64,000 bases of DNA from Pseudomonadota bacterium (GCA_963205005.1 CAUJHW010000114.1:1-64000), one strand, 5' to 3'. Shown: positions 49,274 through 59,400, counted from the first letter of the stretch. The notes: generated by a model from the letters alone, not told the origin. A program made the numbers and translations.

Positions 49274-50857
49274 TTAGATCTGCCGAGTGCGGCCTTCCCA
49301 GTAGGGCGCGCGGACCTTGTTGCGCTGGATCTTGCCGGCTTCGGAACGCGGCAGGCTGGTGACGAAGTCCAGGCTGCGTGGCACTTTGAACGACGGCAGG
49401 CTGTCGCGGGCGAAGCTGAGGATCTCGTTGGCCAGCAGGTCCGAGGGCTCGTAGCCGGGCTTCAGCAGGATCACCGCCTTCACCTGCTCGCCCCACTCGT
49501 CGTGCGGCACGCCGACGGTGGCGGAGTCGGCGACGGCGTCGTGTTTGATCAGCTCGTTGTCGACTTCCTGCGGATAGATGTTCACGCCGCCGGAAATGAT
49601 CGTCTCGGCGCTGCGGCCGGTCAGGAACAGGTACCCGTCGTCGTCGAAGTACCCCATGTCGCCCATGGTGAAGAAGTCGCCGACGCGGCTGGCCTGGGTC
49701 TTCTTCTCGTCCTTGTAGTAGGTGAAGCCGCCGCCGGGCGGCAGCTGGTGATAGATCGTCCCCGAGACGTTCGGCGGACACTCGTTGCCCTGCTCGTCGA
49801 GGATCTTGGAGCCCAACAGTTCCGGCCGCTTGCCGACCGAGCCAGGCTTCCGGAGCCACTCTTCCGAGGTGATCGTGAAGCCCGCGCCGCCTTCCGAGCC
49901 GGCGTAGTATTCACTGAGCACCGGGCCGAACCATTCGATCATCGCGAACTTGACCTCCGGCGGGCAGGGCGCCGCGCCGTGGACGATGTACTTGACGCTG
50001 CTCACGTCGTACTTGGCCTTCACCTGCGCAGGCAGGGCCAGCAGGCGCTGGAACATGATCGGCACCAGATGCATGTGGGTCACCCGCCGCTCGGCGATGG
50101 TGGCCAGCACGTGCTCGGAATCCCACTTGTCCATGAACACCAGCGGGCAGCCCGCGCCCATCGCGGCGCGCACGTCGAAGGCCAGCGGCGCGGCGTGATA
50201 GGCCGGGCCGGCGCACATCTGCACCGAGGTGTCGTCATAGCCGCGCAGGGCGTACATGGCCTGTGGCGTGACCACCGGGGCAGCGCGGAACACGCCCTTC
50301 GGCCGGCCGGTCGTGCCCGAGGTGTAGAGCATCTGGTTGCCCAGCACCGGGTCGTCGATGTCGGATCCGTCCAGGCCCGACAGCGCGGCCTGATAGGTCG
50401 TGAACCCCTCCAGCGCCGGCCCCACCGAGGCCTTGACCACCAGGTCGGGCGCCAGCGCGGCGGCGGCTCCGGCGGTGGCGATCTTGCCTTCGGCGAACAG
50501 CGCCTTGGCCTCGCAGTCGTTGAGAATGTAGGCGATCTCGTCGGTGTTCAGGTGCCAGTTGACCGGGGTGACCCGGAACCCGCCGCGCAGGGTGGCGGCC
50601 AGCACCTCGATGAACTCCGCCCGGTTGGACATCAGCAGCGCGACGGCGTCGCCGGGCTTCAGGCCGGCCTGGCGCAGCAGGCGGACAATGCGGTTGGCGT
50701 TGGCGTTGAGCTCGCCGAACGTCCGGGCGCCGCCGTCGGGATTGTAGACCGCCACCTTGTCGGGATGGGCGCTGGCCCACACCGCGGTGGTCATCCCCAC
50801 CATGCCCGCGGCCTCCAGTCGGGCCGACAGATCCTCACGCGACAACACCGAAACCAT
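49274..50857 (-). CDS. acyl-CoA synthetase (AMP-binding)
   Basis: 'MLYTSGTTGRPKGV' AMP-binding motif; 'GDMGYFDDDGYLFLTGR'. Confidence 0.93.
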   Translation of the reverse strand: MVSVLSREDLSARLEAAGMVGMTTAVWASAHPDKVAVYNPDGGARTFGELNANANRIVRLLRQAGLKPGDAVALLMSNRAEFIEVLAATLRGGFRVTPVNWHLNTDEIAYILNDCEAKALFAEGKIATAGAAAALAPDLVVKASVGPALEGFTTYQAALSGLDGSDIDDPVLGNQMLYTSGTTGRPKGVFRAAPVVTPQAMYALRGYDDTSVQMCAGPAYHAAPLAFDVRAAMGAGCPLVFMDKWDSEHVLATIAERRVTHMHLVPIMFQRLLALPAQVKAKYDVSSVKYIVHGAAPCPPEVKFAMIEWFGPVLSEYYAGSEGGAGFTITSEEWLRKPGSVGKRPELLGSKILDEQGNECPPNVSGTIYHQLPPGGGFTYYKDEKKTQASRVGDFFTMGDMGYFDDDGYLFLTGRSAETIISGGVNIYPQEVDNELIKHDAVADSATVGVPHDEWGEQVKAVILLKPGYEPSDLLANEILSFARDSLPSFKVPRSLDFVTSLPRSEAGKIQRNKVRAPYWEGRTRQI

Positions 50858-50982
50858 CACTCTTCCTCCGCGCGCCGCTTCAGCGACGTCATTCCCGATC
50901 TTCGAAAACACAATGGCATGGCGGAAGCCGGGCGGACAATTCCCCCGGTCCACTCATTTCGTCGACGAAGCGGGATTTCCGG

Positions 50983-51384
50983 TCAGGCCTTGATCCGGCG
51001 CAGGACCCAGCCGCCCACGGTGGCGCCCAGGGCGGTGATCAGGGTTCCCCAGGTGATGTCGATCACCGTGATCCGCGTCGCCCAGACGATCAGGGTGGCC
51101 TGATTGGTGAGGTCGTAGGTGGCGTAGCACATGGCGCCCAGCGCACCGCCCATCAGGGTCGTCTTCAAGAGCGGCTCATTGCGGTAGGGCCAGACCACCA
51201 GGACCAGGACGCCCAGGATATAGGCCAGGTAGAATACCACCGCCGGCCCCAGGCGCGCAGTCGGCAGCACCACGCTGTCCAGGGTCGGGCGATAGACCTT
51301 GGTGCTGAGCTGGGTGAGCCAGACGTAGTCCACCGCCGCGAACGAGATGGCGGTGGCGAGGTAGGTCGCGATCAGTCGCAGCAT
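50983..51384 (-). CDS. DUF2177 family membrane protein
   Basis: 133 aa, 4 TM; 'DYVWLTQL', 'GALGAMCYATYDLTNQATL'. Confidence 0.85.
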   Translation of the reverse strand: MLRLIATYLATAISFAAVDYVWLTQLSTKVYRPTLDSVVLPTARLGPAVVFYLAYILGVLVLVVWPYRNEPLLKTTLMGGALGAMCYATYDLTNQATLIVWATRITVIDITWGTLITALGATVGGWVLRRIKA

Positions 51385-51401
51385 GGTCAGTCCCCCCGGG
51401 T

Positions 51402-52427
51402 TCAGGCCGGCCGCAGCCGGTAGTGGCTAACGCCCCATTCCGTGCCGCCACGGTGGCCGAACAGCCCGGCGGTGGCCAGAAAGAACAGTCGCCAGCGACG
51501 GTGCCACAGAAGGGCGTCCTTGCCGTAGACCTCCTGCAGCACCGGCCGGATCTTCGCGACGTTGCGGTCATAGAGGGCCAGCCAGTCGAGGGCGGTCTTC
51601 TCGTAGTGCGTCCCGCTCCAGCGCCAGTCCTGCTCCAGGACGAACAGGTCGGGGAACTGGGCGATCAGCCCGTGGCTGGGCATCACCCCGCCCGAGAAGA
51701 AGTACTTGCCGATCCAGTCGGCTTCGTCGTCGAGGTCGAAGCGGTAGGGCGCTGACCGGTGCGTGAAGACGTGGATGAAAAGGCGGCCATCGGGCTTCAG
51801 CCAGGTCTTCACCCGGCCAAGCAGGGCCCGCCAGTTGGCCATGTGCTCGAACATCTCCACCGAGACCACGCGGTCGAACTCGCCGGGCGCCTCGAAGTCG
51901 TTCATGTCGCAGGTGATGATCTCGAGGTTGGACAGGCCGCGCTCCGCCGCCCGGGCCATGATGAACTCGCGTTGGCTGGCGGAATTCGAGACGCCGGTGA
52001 TCCGGGCGTTGGGATAGGTCTTCGCCATCCACAGCGACAGAGAACCCCAGCCGCAACCGAGCTCCAGGATCCGCTGGCCGTCCTGCAGGTCGGCGTGCTC
52101 GGCGGTTTCCTTCAGCCCGTGCTCCTCGGCCTGGGCCAGGGTGTCGCCGGGGTTGAGGTAGAGGGCGCTGGAGTACTTCAGCTGCGGGCCCAGGCAGTTC
52201 AGGAAGAATTCCGCCGGCACCTCGTAGTGCTGGGCGTTGGCCGCGTCTGTGTGCTCGGCGATCGGCCGCTCGGCCATCTCGCGGGCGAAGGCCGCCTCGG
52301 TCCCGGGCCCGGCGGCCACCAGACCCCGCCGCGCATTGGCGACCAGCAGGGTGATGGCGGTCCTGCGGACCGCGTCAGGCAGGGGCGCGCCTTCGAAGGT
52401 GTCGATGATGGTGGAGATCAGACTCAT
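51402..52427 (-). CDS. cyclopropane-fatty-acyl-phospholipid synthase family methyltransferase
   Basis: 'QRILELGCGWGSLSLWMAKTYPNARITGVSNSASQREFI'. Confidence 0.92.
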   Translation of the reverse strand: MSLISTIIDTFEGAPLPDAVRRTAITLLVANARRGLVAAGPGTEAAFAREMAERPIAEHTDAANAQHYEVPAEFFLNCLGPQLKYSSALYLNPGDTLAQAEEHGLKETAEHADLQDGQRILELGCGWGSLSLWMAKTYPNARITGVSNSASQREFIMARAAERGLSNLEIITCDMNDFEAPGEFDRVVSVEMFEHMANWRALLGRVKTWLKPDGRLFIHVFTHRSAPYRFDLDDEADWIGKYFFSGGVMPSHGLIAQFPDLFVLEQDWRWSGTHYEKTALDWLALYDRNVAKIRPVLQEVYGKDALLWHRRWRLFFLATAGLFGHRGGTEWGVSHYRLRPA

Positions 52428-52463
52428 GCGGCAGGGACTCGCGGGCTGGGAATGGTGGAGTGG

Positions 52464-53258
52464 CTAGCGCGTGCGGGGCGGCAGGGGGAAGAAGACGCTG
52501 ACGCGGGCCTGGTAGGCGCGGAACAGGTCGCCGCGGGACTTGAGCATGGTCTCCTCGAGCGGCGGGACGCCGGAGACATAGCGGAGCAGGCCGAACATGA
52601 CAGCCGGCGCCGTCAGGCTCAGCCAGGTGATCGGCCGGGACGGGTCCAGAGCCATCGCCGGATAGGCCATCCAGCCCAGCCATTGGAAGAAATAGTTCGG
52701 GTGCCGCGACCAGGCCCACAGGCCGCGATCCATCACCTGGCCGCGATTCGCCGCATCGGCGCGGAAGCGCTTCATCTGGGCGTCAGCGAGGGTCTCGCCG
52801 GCCAACGCCAGGACGAAGATCGCCACACCCAGGGCATCTCGCAGGTCGAGTTCCGCCTCTGGCCGTCGGGCCGCCAGCACGACCGAGAGCGCCAGCAGCG
52901 CGCTGGCCGGGGCCTGGGGCAGGGTGACCCAGAGCATGTTGATCGGATAGCGATCACCGAACTGGTCGCGGAAGCCGGCGTAGCGGGAGTCCTCCGGATG
53001 ACCGGCCACCCGCGGCGTGAGGTAGAGGCCCAGCCGCACGCCCCACGCGGCCATGAAGGCGGCCACCAGCCACTGGCGCGGTTCCGGCGATGCGCCCGTC
53101 AGCGGGCAGAGCGCCGCGGCCGCCAGCGTCGCCCCGGTCCCCCAGGTCCAGAAGACATCGGTCCAGCCGCCGTTCCCGCGCGCCAGCCCGAACGCCCAGG
53201 CCACGACCATCACCACGGTCATGGCTCCCAGAACGCCCAGCGCGATCAACCAAAGCAT
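52464..53258 (-). CDS. DUF1295 domain-containing membrane protein
   Basis: 'RGLWAWSRHPNYFFQWLGWMAYP' DUF1295/steroid-reductase-like motif. Confidence 0.9.
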   Translation of the reverse strand: MLWLIALGVLGAMTVVMVVAWAFGLARGNGGWTDVFWTWGTGATLAAAALCPLTGASPEPRQWLVAAFMAAWGVRLGLYLTPRVAGHPEDSRYAGFRDQFGDRYPINMLWVTLPQAPASALLALSVVLAARRPEAELDLRDALGVAIFVLALAGETLADAQMKRFRADAANRGQVMDRGLWAWSRHPNYFFQWLGWMAYPAMALDPSRPITWLSLTAPAVMFGLLRYVSGVPPLEETMLKSRGDLFRAYQARVSVFFPLPPRTR

Positions 53259-53395
53259 CCAGCTCTCCTGTCCGGCGATACGACCATGATCCGCGCCCAG
53301 ACGCATCCAGTGCTGTGACGAACCCGTAGGCTTTGCTAATGCAGTCGCGACGGGGGCGTCGCGCGGCTGAGCAGTGCTGGCAAGGGTTGGATCGC

Positions 53396-54739
53396 TTGGA
53401 AACGAGTTCGGAGCAGCGGCTGAGCATAGCCGTGGTCGGAAGTGGTGTCGCGGGACTGTCGGCGGCCTGGCTGCTCTCTGGAAAACACGATGTGACGCTG
53501 TTCGAGGCCGACCCCCGGCTGGGTGGCCATGCCCACACCGGTGAGGCGGCTGGCCACGACGGCCCCGTGCCCGTGGACACGGGCTTCATCGTCTACAACG
53601 AGGGCAACTACCCCAACTTCACCGCCCTGCTGGAGCATCTGGGCGTGCCCAGTCTCTATGCCGACATGTCGCTCAGCGTCTCGCTGGACGATGGCGCGTT
53701 CGAGTATTCCAGCTTCGGCCTGGGCGGCGTCTTCGCCCAGAAGCGCAACCTGCTGTCGCCCCGGTTCTGGGGCCTGTTGCTGGACATCTGGCGCTTCTTC
53801 CGCACTGCGCCGCGAGATCTGCCGGAGCTGGAGCGCAAGGCGACCTCGCTGGGCGACTACCTCAAGGCCAACGGCTATGGCGACGCCTTCCGTGACGATC
53901 ACCTGCTGCCGCAGGCCGCGGCCATCTGGTCGACGCCTCTGGACCAGATCGGCGCCTATCCGGCGGCCTCGCTTATCCGGTTCTTCCTCAACCACGGCAT
54001 GATGAGCATCGTTGGCCGGGGCCTCTGGCGCACGGTCGAGGGCGGCTCGAAGGCCTATGTGACGAAGCTGAGCGAGGCCTACCGCGGCGCCGTGCGCAAG
54101 GGGGTCCGGGTGGCCGGCGTGCGGCGCGACGCCAACGGCGCGGAGCTGCGTCTGGCGGGCGGCGCGCGGGAACGCTTTGATCAGGTGGTGATCGCCACCC
54201 ACGGCGACACCGCCCTGCAGCTGCTGGAGGATCCGAGCGCCGAGGAGACCCGGCTGCTGTCGGCCTTCCGCTACAGCCGCAACATGATCGCGCTCCATAC
54301 CGATCCGGTGCTGATGCCGAAACGCAGGCGCGCCTGGACCAGCTGGAACCACATCGGCCGCCGCGACGCCCCCGGCGAGGGTGCAGTGACCTACTGGATG
54401 ACCCGCCTCCAGAGCCTAAGGAATGCGCCGGATATCTTCGTCACGCTCAATCCGAACAAGGAGATTGCGGCGGACAAACTGATCAAGACCGAGGTCTACG
54501 ATCACCCGCTGTTCGACGCGGGCGCCATCGCCGCCCAGCAGGAGATCTGGGACATCCAGGGTGCGCGGCGGACCTGGTTCTGCGGCTCGTACCTGGGCCA
54601 CGGCTTCCATGAGGACGCGCTGCAGTCCGGCCTGGCGGTCGCCGAGCAGCTCGGCGGCGTTCGCCGCCCCTGGACGGTCGCCGACGAGAGCGGACGCATC
54701 CATGTCCGGCCGCCGCAGGCGACCGTGGCGGCGGCGTGA
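53396..54739 (+). CDS. FAD-dependent oxidoreductase (flavin amine oxidase, COG2907-like)
   Basis: 'IAVVGSGVAGLSAAWLLSGKHDVTLFEADPRLGGHAHT' Rossmann motif; TTG start proposed at 53396, ORF opens at 53333. Confidence 0.88.
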   Translation: METSSEQRLSIAVVGSGVAGLSAAWLLSGKHDVTLFEADPRLGGHAHTGEAAGHDGPVPVDTGFIVYNEGNYPNFTALLEHLGVPSLYADMSLSVSLDDGAFEYSSFGLGGVFAQKRNLLSPRFWGLLLDIWRFFRTAPRDLPELERKATSLGDYLKANGYGDAFRDDHLLPQAAAIWSTPLDQIGAYPAASLIRFFLNHGMMSIVGRGLWRTVEGGSKAYVTKLSEAYRGAVRKGVRVAGVRRDANGAELRLAGGARERFDQVVIATHGDTALQLLEDPSAEETRLLSAFRYSRNMIALHTDPVLMPKRRRAWTSWNHIGRRDAPGEGAVTYWMTRLQSLRNAPDIFVTLNPNKEIAADKLIKTEVYDHPLFDAGAIAAQQEIWDIQGARRTWFCGSYLGHGFHEDALQSGLAVAEQLGGVRRPWTVADESGRIHVRPPQATVAAA

Positions 54740-55515
54740 TGACCGCCTCCGGGCTCTATCCCGGGGTGGTGACGCACACCCGGATGAAGCCGCGCCGGCA
54801 TGCCCTGAAGTACAACATCTTCATGCTGCTTCTGGACCTGGACGAGCTCGACACCCTGGACCGGCGCCTGAAGCTGTTCTCCGTCGGCCGCTTCAATCTC
54901 GTCGGCTTTGATCCCCGCCGGCACGGAGACGGATCGCGCTCGCCGCTCAAGGCCCAGGTCGAGGCCCAGCTCGAGGCGGCGGGCATCGCCCATGGCGGAC
55001 CGGTCCGCCTGCTGGCCATGCCGCGCATCCTGGGCTTCGGGTTCAATCCGCTGACGGTCTATTTCTGCCACCGGCCCGACGGCGCCCTGAGCGCCATCCT
55101 CTACGAGGTGAACAACACCTTCGGGGAGCGACACAGCTACCTGATCCCGGCGGACAACGCTCCGATCGTGAAGCAGGCCTGCGAGAAGGGGTTCTACGTC
55201 TCGCCCTTCATGGACATGGACCTGAGCTACGCCTTCCGCGTGCGGCCGCCGGGTGATCAGGTCCAGGTGCTGGTGGACGTGGACGACGCCGAGGGCCGAG
55301 TGCTGGCGACCGGCTTCGCCGCGCAGCGGCGGGAGCTGACCGACCGGGAACTTCTGAGCGCCTGGCTGACCCACCCGTGGATGACGCTGGGCGTGGTGAC
55401 GGCCATCCACTGGGAAGCGCTGTTCATCTGGCTCAAGGGCGAGAAGATCCGCCAGCGGCCGGTGAAGCCGCAGTGGCCGGTGACGGTGGTGACCCCGGCG
55501 CAGGTGGCGGCGTAG
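54739..55515 (+). CDS. DUF1365 domain-containing protein
   Basis: 'YNIFMLLLDLDELD', 'FNPLTVYFCHRPDGALSAILYEVNNTFGERHSY'. Confidence 0.9.
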   Translation: MTASGLYPGVVTHTRMKPRRHALKYNIFMLLLDLDELDTLDRRLKLFSVGRFNLVGFDPRRHGDGSRSPLKAQVEAQLEAAGIAHGGPVRLLAMPRILGFGFNPLTVYFCHRPDGALSAILYEVNNTFGERHSYLIPADNAPIVKQACEKGFYVSPFMDMDLSYAFRVRPPGDQVQVLVDVDDAEGRVLATGFAAQRRELTDRELLSAWLTHPWMTLGVVTAIHWEALFIWLKGEKIRQRPVKPQWPVTVVTPAQVAA

Positions 55516-56284
55516 CGGCAAAGCCCGCGACCAGCCGCTCCAGGGGAGTCTGACTGATGGTGATGGTGCCGCTTCGCGAGCGGTCCAGGTCGAGGATCAT
55601 GCCGGCGGCCAGGGTCAGCAGCACGAAGAGCAGGATGCACAGCGCCCGATCATGACTGGCGCCGCCCCCCAGAACGTAGCCGAGGACGCCTGACGACACG
55701 AAGGCATAGATGGCCAGCACGACCAGCACGGTGCCGGGCAGCCGGGCTTCGTGCGCCGCTTCGCGCGCCACGCCGACGTCGAGGGACTCATTGACCGCGG
55801 CGATCACGGACGCGGCCAGCGGTGTCGCTCGGATCGGCTGCAGGGCGGTCAGGGCCTCGGTCTGGATCTGGCTGCGAAGCGCCTGTGAGGCGCTCTCGAG
55901 CGGCGCCTTGTCGGCGGCCTTGGCCTCACCATAGCTCAGCCGCAGGCGGGCATAGCGGACGTAGAGATCAGACAGCCGCATGGCGTAGGGCGGTTCGAGC
56001 AGGCGCACCCGCATCTCGGCGGTGCCGATGGCGTTGGCCTCCTCGACCACCAGATGCCGCCGGGCTTCGAACCGGTCGAGAGACAGGCTGAAGGTGAAGG
56101 CGACCAGCAGGGCCAGCAGGCCGAGCGCGCCGGAGACGATGTGGCCCTGGTCGGAAGCATCGCCCTCGATGGAGAGAAAGACTTTCCGGCCGAGCCAGCT
56201 GCCGAATTCGCGCGAGACCACGAGCCCGACGAAGAACCCAGCGACCAGGACCCCCAGCGGCAACTGGTTCAGCTGTTCGTCCAT
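55433..56284 (-). CDS. DUF4239-like (bestrophin-like) membrane protein with low-complexity tail
   Basis: TM pattern 'ALGLLALLVAFTFSLSLDRFEARRHLVVEEANAIGTAEMRVRLL'. Confidence 0.75.
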   Translation of the reverse strand: MDEQLNQLPLGVLVAGFFVGLVVSREFGSWLGRKVFLSIEGDASDQGHIVSGALGLLALLVAFTFSLSLDRFEARRHLVVEEANAIGTAEMRVRLLEPPYAMRLSDLYVRYARLRLSYGEAKAADKAPLESASQALRSQIQTEALTALQPIRATPLAASVIAAVNESLDVGVAREAAHEARLPGTVLVVLAIYAFVSSGVLGYVLGGGASHDRALCILLFVLLTLAAGMILDLDRSRSGTITISQTPLERLVAGFAATPPPAPGSPPSPATAASPAAGGSSRP

Positions 56285-56332
56285 TCCGCACCCCGTTCAC
56301 GCAAAGCTTGACTATGGCTTGGCCCGAGCCGG

Positions 56333-57103
56333 CTAGGAAGTCTTCCGGAATACCCAGATGTCGCCATCGTCGCCCTGTCCGATCGGGTCGCGGTCCAGCG
56401 CGAGGCCGGCGCTTTCGGCGAAGGGGACCGGGTCCTGCATGAAGTAGACCAGGCGTTCGGACGAGCGCTGCAGTTCAGCGCCCCGCGGATCGACGATCAC
56501 GTAGTCGAGCACCTGCTCCAGCCGGTTGATCCCATCGCGGAAGCTGCGGTCGCGGACATAGAGCCGCAGCCTGCGTCCATCCTCGAGAGGCCGGTCCATG
56601 ACCATGGCGGACGGATCGATGGCCGGCAGGCTGCGCATCACCTCCAGCCGGGGCAGGTGAACCGCGAACAGGCCGCCCGGCGGCAGGTGGCGAGCGGCGG
56701 TCGCGAAGGTGTTCCGCCAGGCGGCGCCGGCCGGAATGTGGGCAAGGGTGTGGTAGGGGCAGATCGCCAGGTCGAACGTGCGCCGGAGGTCCAGGGCGGT
56801 CATGTCGCCCAGGCGCAGGGTGATCCGCATCGCCACTTCGGGTTCGAGCCCGGCGACACGGGCGCGGGCCTGGGTCAGCATCGCTGCGGCGATGTCGACG
56901 CCGGTGACCGCGTGGCCGCGCGCCGCGAGCTCGCAGGTCAGCCGCCCGGTGCCGGCGCCGAGTTCCAGGATGGATCCGCTCGCCGGCGCGAGCCCGCAAT
57001 AGATCGCCTCGTCGCCCCGGAGCCGGGCGTCGGCGGCGGTGACGACGTCGTAGTAGAGGGCGCTGAGACCGCCTTCGGCGTAATAAGGTTTGGCTTTGGC
57101 CAT
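56333..57103 (-). CDS. class I SAM-dependent methyltransferase
   Basis: 'SILELGAGTGRLTCELAARGHAVTGVDIAAAML'. Confidence 0.92.
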   Translation of the reverse strand: MAKAKPYYAEGGLSALYYDVVTAADARLRGDEAIYCGLAPASGSILELGAGTGRLTCELAARGHAVTGVDIAAAMLTQARARVAGLEPEVAMRITLRLGDMTALDLRRTFDLAICPYHTLAHIPAGAAWRNTFATAARHLPPGGLFAVHLPRLEVMRSLPAIDPSAMVMDRPLEDGRRLRLYVRDRSFRDGINRLEQVLDYVIVDPRGAELQRSSERLVYFMQDPVPFAESAGLALDRDPIGQGDDGDIWVFRKTS

Positions 57104-57177
57104 GGTGACGCTTGTGCGCGCGCCGTTGCGCCGGATCAATGCGGGGTCCACATATCGCGCACAACCGTGGGGAGCCC

Positions 57178-57828
57178 ATGAAGACCCTGACCCAACGCAT
57201 GGCGCGCATGGCGCTGCTGCTGATCGCCCCGCTGGCGCTGACCGCCTGCGGCATCAACTCGATCCCGACCAAGGAAGAAAAGGCCAAGGCCCAGTGGGCC
57301 GAGGTCCAGAACCAGTATCAGCGGCGCGCCGACCTGATCCCGAACCTGGTCGCCACCGTGAAGGGCTATGCGGCCCAGGAGAGCAGCGTGCTGATCGGCG
57401 TCTCGCAGGCCCGCGCCGGCGCGATGCAGGTGAAGTCGGACGCCTCGATCACCACCGACCCGGCGGCCTTCCAGCGCTATGCCGCGGCCCAGCAGAACCT
57501 GTCGCTGGCGCTCGCGCCGCTGCGGGTGCTGCAGGAGAACTATCCGGACCTGAAGTCGAACGAGAACTTCATGGCCCTGCAGAGCCAGCTGGAGGGCACC
57601 GAGAACCGGATCACCATCTCGCGGCGCGACTACAACGAGGCGGTCCGCGACTTCAACACGACGCTCCGGACCTTCCCGCAGGTGTTCTGGGCGAAGACGA
57701 TGTACTCGTCGTCCAGGCCGATGCAGCTGTTCCAGGCGACCGCCACGGCGCAGTCTGCGCCGACGGTTGATTTCTCGGCCCCGCCTCCGGGGGCAGCCCC
57801 GGGCTCGTCGCCGCCTGAGCCGAAATAG
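57178..57828 (+). CDS. LemA family protein
   Basis: 'AEVQNQYQRRADLIPNLVATVKGYAAQE'; lipobox 'LTACGINS'. Confidence 0.95.
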   Translation: MKTLTQRMARMALLLIAPLALTACGINSIPTKEEKAKAQWAEVQNQYQRRADLIPNLVATVKGYAAQESSVLIGVSQARAGAMQVKSDASITTDPAAFQRYAAAQQNLSLALAPLRVLQENYPDLKSNENFMALQSQLEGTENRITISRRDYNEAVRDFNTTLRTFPQVFWAKTMYSSSRPMQLFQATATAQSAPTVDFSAPPPGAAPGSSPPEPK

Positions 57829-57896
57829 TGCGAAGCGGCCACCGTCCTTCTTCTCCTTATGCGGGAGATGTCGGGCCGCGCGAGCGGGCCGGAGGG

Positions 57897-58685
57897 ATGG
57901 GGTGGCTGCCGCTGATCGTCAGCCTCCTTGTCCTGATCGCGGCGCCCTCGCTCGCGGCGCCGAAGTTCCCGCCGCTGACCGGCCGAGTGGTGGATGACGC
58001 CCAGCTGCTGTCGCCGGCGGCGGAAGGCCGGCTGACCGCCGAGCTGGCCGCTCTCGAGCAGAAGACGGGACACCAGTTGGTGGTCGCCACCGTGCCCGAC
58101 CTGCAGGGCTATGAGATCGAGGACTACGGCTATCAGCTGCTGCGCACCTGGGGGATCGGGCGCAAGGCCGAGAACGACGGGGTCATCCTGATCGTGGCGC
58201 CCAGCGAGAAGAAGGTCCGGATCGAGGTGGGCTATGGCCTGGAGCCGGTGCTGACCGACGCGCTCTCGAGCCTGATCATCCAGCGCCGGATCCTGCCGGC
58301 GTTCAAGGCCGGCCAGTTCGAGCAGGGTGTCGTCGACGGCGCCGAGGCAGTGGCGGCGCAGTTGGGCCTGCCCGAGGGCGAAGCCCGGGCGCAGGCCGCG
58401 CAGGCGGCGGCCCAGGGCGCGGAGTCCGCCTCGGACGGCGGCCTTGGCGTCCCGGTGATCGTGGTCATCCTGATCGTGTTCTGGGTCCTGAGCGGCGTGC
58501 TGCGCGCCTTTGGCGGACGCCGCCGCAGGCGTGGCGGCGGAGGGGGCCTTTGGTGGCTGTTGCCACTGCTGCTTTCGAACAACGGTCGCGGCGGTGGAGG
58601 CGGCTGGAGCGGCGGTGGCGGCGGGGGTGGTTTCTCCGGCGGCGGCGGGTCGGGCGGTGGCGGCGGCGCCTCGGGGAGTTGGTGA
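57897..58685 (+). CDS. TPM domain-containing protein (YgcG-like) with Gly-rich tail
   Basis: 'RVVDDAQLLSPAAEGRLTAELAALEQKTGHQLVVATVPDLQGYEIEDY'; GTG at 57828 is an alternative start. Confidence 0.92.
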   Translation: MGWLPLIVSLLVLIAAPSLAAPKFPPLTGRVVDDAQLLSPAAEGRLTAELAALEQKTGHQLVVATVPDLQGYEIEDYGYQLLRTWGIGRKAENDGVILIVAPSEKKVRIEVGYGLEPVLTDALSSLIIQRRILPAFKAGQFEQGVVDGAEAVAAQLGLPEGEARAQAAQAAAQGAESASDGGLGVPVIVVILIVFWVLSGVLRAFGGRRRRRGGGGGLWWLLPLLLSNNGRGGGGGWSGGGGGGGFSGGGGSGGGGGASGSW

Positions 58686-58686
58686 G

Positions 58687-59400
58687 ATGACGGCGCCCCT
58701 GCTCAATGCCCCCGAACGCGCGGCCGTCGAGGCCGCGATCCGCGACGCGGAAACCCGCACCTCCGGTGAGATCTACTGCGTGGTGGCGCAGGACAGTTCC
58801 GACTATCACGCCACGCCGCTCGCCTGGGGCGCCGCCGTGGCATTGCTGGCGCCGGCTGTGCTGCTGCTGGCGGGCATTGAAGTGACCGCGCCCGACATGC
58901 TCAGCCTCGGGGGCTGGACGGCGCAGCAGGTCGAGGATGTCGGAGAGGCCACGGCGCGGGCCGCCCTTTTTGGCGCGCTTCTGCTCCAGGCCCTGCTGTT
59001 CATCATGACCCTGGGGATCGTGTCGATCCGCCCCATCCGCCACGCCCTGACGCCGCGCGGCATGAAACGGGACCGGGTGCTGAAGCGCGCCGAGGCGCAG
59101 TTCCTGGCCAAGAACCTGCATGCGACCCGGGAACGCACCGGCGTCCTGATCTATGTCTCGGTCGCAGAGCGCATGGCCGAACTGGTGGCCGACGAAGGCA
59201 TCCATGCCTGCGTCGCGGAGGGGACCTGGGACGCGGCCATGGCCGTCCTGACCGACGGGTTGCGGAAGGGGCAGGCCGTCGAGGGCCTGACCGCGGCGAT
59301 TGGCCAGTGCGCTGATGTCCTGGCCCTGCATTTTCCGGGTCGGGTTGGCGACAATCCAAATGAATTGCCGGATCTGGTGGTCATGCTGCCGCCGGCGTGA
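58687..59400 (+). CDS. second TPM domain-containing membrane protein
   Basis: 'AIRDAETRTSGEIYCVVAQDSSDY', 'ERTGVLIYVSVAERMAELVADEGIHACV'. Confidence 0.88.
   Translation: MTAPLLNAPERAAVEAAIRDAETRTSGEIYCVVAQDSSDYHATPLAWGAAVALLAPAVLLLAGIEVTAPDMLSLGGWTAQQVEDVGEATARAALFGALLLQALLFIMTLGIVSIRPIRHALTPRGMKRDRVLKRAEAQFLAKNLHATRERTGVLIYVSVAERMAELVADEGIHACVAEGTWDAAMAVLTDGLRKGQAVEGLTAAIGQCADVLALHFPGRVGDNPNELPDLVVMLPPA

Noticed and set aside
53259-53395. SigmaE/ChrR-type promoter for the CFA/DUF1295/FAD module
   Set aside because: A TGATCC is present but there is no suitably spaced -10 element on either strand.
58535-58685. GGN-rich repeat tract
   Set aside because: It encodes the Gly-rich tail normal for TPM/YgcG-type proteins; not an independent repeat element.
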